Assembly: GCA_934502905.1 (NCBI GenBank)
Contig: CAKSVK010000056.1
Location: 1 to 19,851, forward strand
DNA from: an uncultured Chitinophagaceae bacterium
GTDB taxonomy: Bacteria > Bacteroidota > Bacteroidia > Chitinophagales > Chitinophagaceae
DNA length: 19,851 nucleotides
Direction: 5' to 3'
The notes under the pieces are model-generated. The model was not told where the DNA came from. It searched no databases and worked only from the letters and a program-made list of their open reading frames with translations. The translations under genes and the position numbers were made by a program. Positions 14,837 through 19,851 of this stretch are shown in pieces (positions within the stretch are counted from its first letter, which is position 1; the number at the start of each line of letters is the position of its first letter).

Positions 14837-15910
14837 ATGTTAAGAAAATTTCTAACACTATCGATGGTCACGGTCTCAGTTTCTACAGCATACTCACAAG
14901 ATTCGACTACAAAAAGCGAATTTAAAGTTTCGGGGTTCGTAGATGCATATTATCGTTACAATTTCAGCAACCCCAAAAATGCATATGATGGCAACGATAA
15001 CCCTGTATATAACAATCTTACGAGTTTCACCAATTCACAAAACTCGTTTGAATTGGGAATGGCATCTGTAAAAGGAGAATATACAAATGGGAAAATATCA
15101 GCCACTGTAGATATTGGGTTTGGTCAAAGGGCCAGGGAATTTTCCTATGCGGAAGCCGAAGGAGGCATATTGCAGGCAATCAAACAGGCCTACGTAACCT
15201 ATTCACCTACAGAAAAAATCAAGTTGACGATGGGTAAGTTTGGCACCCATGTAGGATATGAGCTGCTGGATCCGCAACTGAACAGGAACTATAGTATGAG
15301 TTATATGTTTTCCTATGGTCCTTTTTCCCATACGGGCATCAAGGCCGAATTTGGATTAGGTGATCATTTTGGACTGATGGCCGGAATTGCCAATCCCAAC
15401 GATTTAGTGAGTGCAAATTTCGGAAATAAAAACTTTCTTGCTCAGCTCAATACCACTTACGAAAATTTCAGTGCATTTTTAAACTATGCCGGAGGAAAGG
15501 ATATGGCAGACGGAACCGGTCATCAGGTTGGATTAACAGCCACAGCCAGATTGTCGGAGAAATTCAATCTTGGATACGATGGTACCGTAAAATCTTATCA
15601 GCCAAAGGGAGGAAACTCCGATAGCTGGTGGGGATCTGCCTTGTATCTTAATGTAGACGCAACGGATAAGTTCGGATTGACATTACGCGGAGAATATTTT
15701 GATGACAGTAAAATGGTTACAGGAGCCATCAATACCAGTGTGTTCCAGACTACTTTATCCGTTAACATCAAGCCACACCAAAACATTATAATTATTCCAG
15801 AATTTAGGCTGGATAACGCTAAAGATCCTGTGTTCTACAAAAAAAATGAAACAAGTCCTTCAGTTACATCAACCGGCACCTTCCTTCTTGCTGCAATCGT
15901 TTACTTCTAA
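14837..15910 (+). CDS. Outer-membrane beta-barrel porin, BBP2/OmpL-like
   Basis: 357 aa with a signal peptide (MLRKFLTLSMVTVSVSTAYS, cleavage before QDSTT). The mature protein is almost wholly alternating beta-strands and ends in a C-terminal aromatic strand (TFLLAAIVYF), as outer-membrane barrels do. The opening FKVSGFVDAYYRYNFSNP, then NSFELGMASVKGEYTNG and ATVDIGFGQRAREFSYAEA, and later AYVTYSPTEKIKLTMGKFGTHVGYELLD, are typical of the putative beta-barrel porin 2 family. Placed between two amt genes, it probably lets ammonium or a small nitrogen compound across the outer membrane (inference from context). The stop lies 46 nt before the second amt start, so co-transcription is likely. Confidence 0.88.
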   Translation: MLRKFLTLSMVTVSVSTAYSQDSTTKSEFKVSGFVDAYYRYNFSNPKNAYDGNDNPVYNNLTSFTNSQNSFELGMASVKGEYTNGKISATVDIGFGQRAREFSYAEAEGGILQAIKQAYVTYSPTEKIKLTMGKFGTHVGYELLDPQLNRNYSMSYMFSYGPFSHTGIKAEFGLGDHFGLMAGIANPNDLVSANFGNKNFLAQLNTTYENFSAFLNYAGGKDMADGTGHQVGLTATARLSEKFNLGYDGTVKSYQPKGGNSDSWWGSALYLNVDATDKFGLTLRGEYFDDSKMVTGAINTSVFQTTLSVNIKPHQNIIIIPEFRLDNAKDPVFYKKNETSPSVTSTGTFLLAAIVYF

Positions 15911-15956
15911 CAGAATAAATTTTTTAAAGAAAGAACAAACAATCAAACCATTTAAT

Positions 15957-17276
15957 ATGACTAAAGTAAACAGCGCTATACCCTTTGTTTTATTGACCAT
16001 ATTCTCTGTTGCAGGTATTTTTATGCCCCTGGTTGCCGACTTCGATGGCAGCGAGGTATATAATGTGGCAGATATCACATGGGTATTAATATCTTCCGCC
16101 CTCGTGCTGCTCATGACACCCGGGTTGTCCTTCTTCTATGGAGGCATGGTCGGCAAAAAAAATGTGATCTCTACCATGCTCCAAAGCTTTATTGCTACCG
16201 GACTCATCAGCATACTCTGGCTGGCGCTGGGATTCGGACTGACCTTTGGCGATTCTATCGGAGGATTTATAGGTGACCCCTCTGAGTTCCTTTTCATGAA
16301 TAAGCTGAATGCACATGCTCCGTGGGGTGGCGCTCCCACCATTCCTATTCTGCTGTTTGCTTTATTCCAGATGAAATTCGCTATTATAACACCGGCACTG
16401 GTTGTCGGTGGAACAGCCGAGCGCATCAGGTTTACCTCTTATGTATTGTTTATGTTGCTGTTCAGCATTTTAATATATACCCCCCTGGCGCACTGGACCT
16501 GGCACCCCGATGGCATGCTGGCAAAAATGGGTGTGCTGGATTTCGCCGGGGGAACTGTGGTTCATATGTCGGCCGGCTGTGTCGCCCTTGTAGGCGCTAT
16601 TGTTCTGAAAAAAAGGAAAGTGCTCGTTAACAGGGAAACAGTAAAACCGGCAAGGATCCCCTACGTATTACTGGGTACCGGTTTGTTATGGTTCGGCTGG
16701 TTTGGGTTCAACGCAGGATCTGCGCTGGCTGCCAACAGCCTGGCAGTGGATGCATTTGCAAACACCAATACCGCATCTGCCGCTGCAGGACTTTCATGGA
16801 TCTTCTTTGACGCAATCAGGGGCCGCAAACCATCCGCGCTTGGCTTTTGCATCGGCGCAGTGGTGGGACTGGTTGCCATTACACCTGCTGCTGGTTTTGT
16901 AGGACTTCCCCAAAGCGTTTTCATAGGGTTCATTGCCGCCATCATTTCCAACCTGGCGGTTCACTGGAAAAACAAAGTAGGGATAGATGATACCCTGGAT
17001 GTTTTTCCCTGTCACGGAATAGGCGGCATTGTAGGAATGATACTTACCGGCGTTTTTGCCAGCACCAAAATCAATCCTGCCGGAAAAGACGGGTTGTTAT
17101 ACGGGGGCACGGAATTTTTCTTCACCCAGTTGCTGGGATGCGCTATAGCTGTAGCTTTTGCATTCATTATGGGATTCATTGTCTTTAAACTGGTAGACAT
17201 CATCCACCCCATACGGGTAAACGAAGAAGAAGAGGAAAAGGGATTGGACATTACACAACACGACGAAAGTCTGTAA
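15957..17276 (+). CDS. amt: Ammonium transporter (Amt/MEP/Rh), second copy
   Basis: 439 aa from the ATG at 15957. A longer frame reaching back to 15846 overlaps the porin and adds 37 non-homologous residues. The pore residues are intact: F141 in FQMKFAII, W182 in AHWTWHP, H203 in GGTVVHMSAG and H353 in DVFPCHGIGG, plus GWFGFNAGSA. The twin-histidine distance of 150 residues is the same as in the first copy. The two Amt proteins are close paralogues along nearly all their length, so this is a local duplication with a porin between the copies. The C-terminus is shorter (EEEEEKGLDITQHDESL). It shares the usual EEEE-GLD ending, which in this family is the cytoplasmic tail contacted by P-II proteins. 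Confidence 0.95.
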   Translation: MTKVNSAIPFVLLTIFSVAGIFMPLVADFDGSEVYNVADITWVLISSALVLLMTPGLSFFYGGMVGKKNVISTMLQSFIATGLISILWLALGFGLTFGDSIGGFIGDPSEFLFMNKLNAHAPWGGAPTIPILLFALFQMKFAIITPALVVGGTAERIRFTSYVLFMLLFSILIYTPLAHWTWHPDGMLAKMGVLDFAGGTVVHMSAGCVALVGAIVLKKRKVLVNRETVKPARIPYVLLGTGLLWFGWFGFNAGSALAANSLAVDAFANTNTASAAAGLSWIFFDAIRGRKPSALGFCIGAVVGLVAITPAAGFVGLPQSVFIGFIAAIISNLAVHWKNKVGIDDTLDVFPCHGIGGIVGMILTGVFASTKINPAGKDGLLYGGTEFFFTQLLGCAIAVAFAFIMGFIVFKLVDIIHPIRVNEEEEEKGLDITQHDESL

Positions 17277-17314
17277 GCATATTCATATTTTTTCATAGGG
17301 CAAGCAATCGTTAC

Positions 17315-17347
17315 AACCTCCCATGTCTATGGGGGGTTCTTTTATTT
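17315..17347 (+). terminator. Intrinsic terminator after the amt cluster
   Basis: AACCTCCCAT (17315-17324), loop GTCT, ATGGGGGGTT (17329-17338) gives a 10-bp stem with one U-G wobble, followed by CTTTTATTT. It lies 38 nt after the second amt stop and ends the nitrogen cluster. Confidence 0.85.
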
Positions 17348-17366
17348 AAATAAATCCCACATGGCA

Positions 17367-17424
17367 TAACTTAAGTTAATTTATTTTCTGAATTTTCAAT
17401 AATTATTGAAAATTCAGAAAATAA
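17367..17424. promoter_or_regulatory. Tandem palindromes, probable operator of the GbsR-type regulator
   Basis: A 12-bp palindrome TAACTTAAGTTA (17367-17378) is followed after 2 nt by a perfect 44-bp palindrome. Its left arm at 17381-17402 runs TTATTTTCTG then AATTTTCAATAA, and the exact reverse complement lies at 17403-17424. The right arm contains the -33 TTG of the regulator promoter. A dimer bound here would block RNA polymerase, as expected for autorepression by a MarR/GbsR-type protein (inference). There is no T-run positioned to make it a terminator for the genes to its left. Confidence 0.7.
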
Positions 17425-17436
17425 CATATACCTTTG
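17406..17436 (+). promoter_or_regulatory. Bacteroidota-type promoter of the gbsR operon
   Basis: TTG at 17406-17408 and TACCTTTG at 17429-17436 are 20 nt apart, a full match to TTG-N20-TAnnTTTG. Transcription should start near 17442, giving a leader of about 12 nt before the ATG at 17454. The same TTG heads an apparent longer reading frame that should not be taken as the translation start. Confidence 0.8.
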
Positions 17437-17453
17437 GGTCAACATTATACATT

Positions 17454-17960
17454 ATGAGCCTACAAGCATCAAAGCAAACATTTATAGACACCTGGGGAGC
17501 GCTGGGCTCCGAATGGGGCATCAACAAATCCATAGCGCAGGTGCAGGCCCTGCTGCTGGTGGCAGATAACCCGCTTTCTACAGACGAGATCATGGAGGCG
17601 CTGACCATTTCACGGGGAAATGCCAATATGAGCCTGAGGCAGTTGCTGGACTACGGCATCATCTATAAAAAAGTGATTGCCGGCGATCGCAAAGAGTATT
17701 TTATTGCGGAAAAAGATATCTGGAAATGGGCGTTGAAAATTGCGCTGATGCGTAAACAAAAGGAAATTGATCCCGTGATCAATGTGCTGCAGGAGCTGCA
17801 GACGGAAACAAAAAAAGATAAAACACCGGAAGGAAAAGAATTCCATAAAACCATCAGCGAAATACAACAGTTCAGTGAGCAACTGAGCCTGCTGGTAGAT
17901 AAGGTCTGTAATTCCAACCGGGGTGAGCTGCTGCTGAAATTACTGAAAGTAATCATGTAG
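17454..17960 (+). CDS. GbsR/MarR-family transcriptional regulator
   Basis: DNA-binding regulator of 168 aa. The start at ATG 17454 (MSLQASKQTFIDTWG) sits just after the predicted transcription start. It has the features of the GbsR branch: an N-terminal helix followed by LGSEWGINKSIAQVQALLLVADNPLSTDEIMEALTISRGNANMSLRQLLDYGIIYK, a winged helix-turn-helix at about 20-85. A conserved wing and linker (RKEYFIAEKDIWKWALKI) follow, and then an alpha-helical dimerisation tail with Q/E-rich coiled coil. The B. subtilis GbsR relative is a choline-sensing repressor of glycine betaine synthesis; the ligand here is unknown. It is the first gene of a tight four-gene operon, 2 nt before the next ATG, and probably represses it through the palindrome upstream. 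Confidence 0.9.
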   Translation: MSLQASKQTFIDTWGALGSEWGINKSIAQVQALLLVADNPLSTDEIMEALTISRGNANMSLRQLLDYGIIYKKVIAGDRKEYFIAEKDIWKWALKIALMRKQKEIDPVINVLQELQTETKKDKTPEGKEFHKTISEIQQFSEQLSLLVDKVCNSNRGELLLKLLKVIM

Positions 17961-17962
17961 TT

Positions 17963-18331
17963 ATGAATCTCAATATACTGGCCTATATTATTTATACGGT
18001 CATCACACTTTACATTATTTTATGGGTAGGAAGAACATTTTATGTAAACGGCAGGATGTTTATTCTCCGCCTTTTTCATAACAATGCCGAACAAACAGAT
18101 GCGACCAACAATATCATCCTGATCGCGTATTACCTGTTCAATACCGGTTATGCTATCCTGCAGTTCCAGACCTGGGAAAAGGTAGAAAACCCGGCAACAC
18201 TTATCAGTTCTATTGCAGGCAAAACCGGTACGCTGGTAACAATATTAGCCGTTACACACTACTTCAATATGTTTCTCATATTCCTGTTGTCCCGTAAACT
18301 GAAAAACAGATCTATCACCTTTAAAAAATAA
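17963..18331 (+). CDS. Small membrane protein A of the gbsR operon
   Basis: 122 aa, function unknown. Three hydrophobic segments are seen: about 4-23 (ILAYIIYTVITLYIILWVG), 50-67 (IILIAYYLFNTGYAILQF) and 88-112 (LVTILAVTHYFNMFLIFLL), with a basic C-terminus (SRKLKNRSITFKK). No signal peptide cleavage site, no enzyme motif. It aligns along its length with the next gene product: AY-x-x-Y near the start, F-x-x-N, ATN before the second helix, YYL-x-N-x-G-x-A, SGK/AGK-x-G, and NM-x-L-x-F. The gene begins 2 nt after the regulator stop, implying translational coupling. Confidence 0.8.
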   Translation: MNLNILAYIIYTVITLYIILWVGRTFYVNGRMFILRLFHNNAEQTDATNNIILIAYYLFNTGYAILQFQTWEKVENPATLISSIAGKTGTLVTILAVTHYFNMFLIFLLSRKLKNRSITFKK

Positions 18332-18336
18332 ATACA

Positions 18337-18726
18337 ATGAAAAATTTAATCGTTGTCGCCTACCTGGTGTACCTGCCTGTCATCCTTTTTCTCACTTTTT
18401 ATGTCGCCAAAAATTTATTCAAAAACAGCCTGGTGTATATGAAAGACATTTTTAACGGCCGCGAAGAGATTGCCATAGCCACCAACACACTATTCAAGAT
18501 CGGGTTTTACCTGTTGAACCTTGGATTTGCCCTGTACATCCTGGAGATCCACTATACTGTTTCCAATGCACAGGAGGTAATAGAAGTATTGAGTGGGAAA
18601 GTAGGGGGATTCAGCATCTATCTCGGCATCATGCTGTTCCTGAACATGTACCTGTTCTTCCGGGGCAAAAGAGCAGCCAGGCAGAGAGCTTTCAATGCGC
18701 AGCGCAGCCTGGATACTTTGAAATAA
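18337..18726 (+). CDS. Small membrane protein B, paralogue of A
   Basis: 129 aa, function unknown. Three predicted helices: about 4-26 (IVVAYLVYLPVILFLTFYVA), 52-70 (LFKIGFYLLNLGFALYIL) and 92-108 (FSIYLGIMLFLNMYLFF), then a basic tail (RGKRAARQRAF). A shared pattern with the preceding protein (AYLVY, KN near 25-30, ATNTLFKIGFYLLNLGFAL, LSGKVGG, LNMYLFF) indicates an ancient duplication, so the two may form a heteromeric membrane complex (inference). It starts 5 nt after gene A and ends 10 nt before the epimerase gene. Confidence 0.8.
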   Translation: MKNLIVVAYLVYLPVILFLTFYVAKNLFKNSLVYMKDIFNGREEIAIATNTLFKIGFYLLNLGFALYILEIHYTVSNAQEVIEVLSGKVGGFSIYLGIMLFLNMYLFFRGKRAARQRAFNAQRSLDTLK

Positions 18727-18736
18727 ATATTACATC

Positions 18737-19630
18737 ATGCGACAGAAAATCGTAATTGCAGGTGGTACCGGTTTCATCGGCCGGTACCTTACCCGAAAGT
18801 TTTCAGCAGACGGATATGAAGTGCTGATCATATCGCGAAGCGGCGATTTCATTCACTGGAACGATAACGAAAAGATAAAGGAGGCGCTGGAAGGGGCTGC
18901 CCTGCTTATCAACCTGGCAGGAAGATCCGTGGACTGCCGTTACACGAAAAGGAATAAAAGGATCATCCTGGAATCCCGGGTACACACCACACAAAAATTA
19001 CAGCAGATACTCGACACCTGTTCTACCCCACCTCCTTTGTGGATCAACTCCAGCACCGCTACCATCTACCGTCATGCAGAAGATCGCCCGATGGATGAAA
19101 AGACCGGTGAGATCGGCCATGGGTTCTCTGTAAATGTGGCCAAAGCCTGGGAAGCCGCCTTCTTTGAGAAGGCAACGCCCGGCATCCGGAAAGTAGCCTT
19201 GAGAGCAGCTATCGTGCTGGGGAAAGAAGGTGGCGTAATGAAGCCATACAAAGCGCTTACCCGTTTTGGGCTGGGGGGTGTGCAGGGAAACGGCTGGCAG
19301 CAGTTCAGCTGGATACATATCGAAGACCTGTACCGTATCATTTGTTTTGTGAAGGAGAGCGATTCACTGACCGGTATATATAATGCCGCCTCCCCTTACC
19401 CGGTTTCCAATAAAGTATTCATGCAGGCAATGCGCCAGCGTATCCGTCCCTTGTTTCATATGCGTACTCCTTACTGGATGTTACACCTGGGCGCTGCAAT
19501 CATCGGTACAGCAACCGAGCTGGTGCTGAAGAGCCGTTGGGTGATTCCGGGAAAACTGCAGGAAGCCGGATATCAATTTAAGTATGCTACCATTGATACA
19601 GCCCTGGATGAGGTATTGGTATCGGAATGA
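18737..19630 (+). CDS. TIGR01777 (YfcH-like) NAD(P)-dependent epimerase/oxidoreductase
   Basis: 297 aa, full length for the family. It has an extended SDR Rossmann fold with the nucleotide-binding motif GGTGFIG at about 9-15. Family-typical LINLAGRSVDCRYTKRNKRIILESR follows, then WINSSTATIYRHAEDRPMDE, RAAIVLGKEGGVM, and GWQQFSWIHIEDL. The last 45 residues (RPLFHMRTPYWMLHLGAAI ... IPGKLQEAGYQFKY) are the DUF1731 C-terminal domain that defines the TIGR01777/YfcH group. The substrate of this group is not established; some members are linked to cell-division or sugar-nucleotide roles only by annotation. It is the last gene of the gbsR operon, so the regulator and the membrane pair are the best guide to its role. 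Confidence 0.92.
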   Translation: MRQKIVIAGGTGFIGRYLTRKFSADGYEVLIISRSGDFIHWNDNEKIKEALEGAALLINLAGRSVDCRYTKRNKRIILESRVHTTQKLQQILDTCSTPPPLWINSSTATIYRHAEDRPMDEKTGEIGHGFSVNVAKAWEAAFFEKATPGIRKVALRAAIVLGKEGGVMKPYKALTRFGLGGVQGNGWQQFSWIHIEDLYRIICFVKESDSLTGIYNAASPYPVSNKVFMQAMRQRIRPLFHMRTPYWMLHLGAAIIGTATELVLKSRWVIPGKLQEAGYQFKYATIDTALDEVLVSE

Positions 19631-19851
19631 TGAAAAGAGTGATGATTTAGAGATACAGGATCTTTGATTTTGATACACCCACATCAGAAATCTAAAAATC
19701 CAAAATCAGAAAACAACACCCTCACCCCGACCGGAGAGAGGGATCTCTTGGAGGTTCATAAGATTCCTCTCCAGCTTTGCGGGTATCGGAATGACAAAAA
19801 GATTAACGGCGCGTGGGGACACGTGCCGGGGCAGCCCGCAGCCCGGTTGCG
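19631..19851. other. Non-coding 3' region with REP-like element
   Basis: No gene seen. A GC-rich inverted motif CCCTC...GAGGG with internal CCG/CGG at 19721-19743 looks like a repetitive extragenic palindrome. At 19782-19794 GGTATCGGAATGA repeats exactly the last 13 bases of the epimerase gene (19618-19630). The final bases are GC-rich, with GCAGCCC twice in a row. No U-tailed terminator was found after the operon. Confidence 0.4.

Noticed and set aside
15846..15956. 37-residue N-terminal extension of the second amt
   Set aside because: Overlaps the end of the porin gene in another frame and is not homologous to Amt N-termini.
17406..17453. TTG-initiated extension of the regulator gene
   Set aside because: It begins inside the 44-bp palindrome, at the -33 box, and lies upstream of the predicted transcription start.

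Overview
The window reads as chromosome of a Bacteroidota bacterium, probably of the Chitinophaga type (inference). Four observations support this. Several genes are preceded by the phylum-specific promoter pattern TTG/TTTG-N20-TAnnTTTG and lack strong Shine-Dalgarno sequences. One gene encodes a 14-repeat regulator beta-propeller of the hybrid two-component type. One gene encodes a BBP2-like porin. Lipoproteins and small exported proteins of Bacteroidota style are present. No mobile-element gene, tRNA, rRNA or CRISPR array is visible.

Left part (1-5308, minus strand). A strong promoter at 4025-4056 drives a DUF1080 lipoprotein. It is followed by a fermentative D-lactate dehydrogenase and then a periplasmic two-propeller sensor that stops where its Y_Y_Y domain should begin, so the kinase/regulator half is absent. 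Upstream lies an MFS transporter of the YbjJ kind, closed by a clear terminator at 4093-4123.

Middle (5661-11728, minus strand). This is a tripartite RND efflux operon in the order small exported protein, TolC-like outer-membrane channel, RND permease, lipoprotein adaptor. The genes are nearly contiguous. The permease keeps only one of the two usual transmembrane aspartates.

Right part (12254-17276, plus strand). Two small exported proteins are closed by a perfect 20-bp terminator stem. A very AT-rich leader follows, then an ammonium-acquisition cluster: amt, BBP2-like porin, second amt. All channel residues of both Amt proteins are intact, but no P-II (GlnK) gene is present. A terminator closes the cluster.

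Far right (17367-19630, plus strand). A compact four-gene operon begins with a GbsR/MarR-type regulator. Its promoter sits in a perfect 44-bp palindrome. Two small membrane proteins that are diverged paralogues of each other follow, and then a TIGR01777 (YfcH-like) NAD(P)-dependent epimerase. The role of the membrane pair is unknown to me. This operon is the best candidate for an undescribed system in the window. The last 220 bases are non-coding, with a REP-like element.
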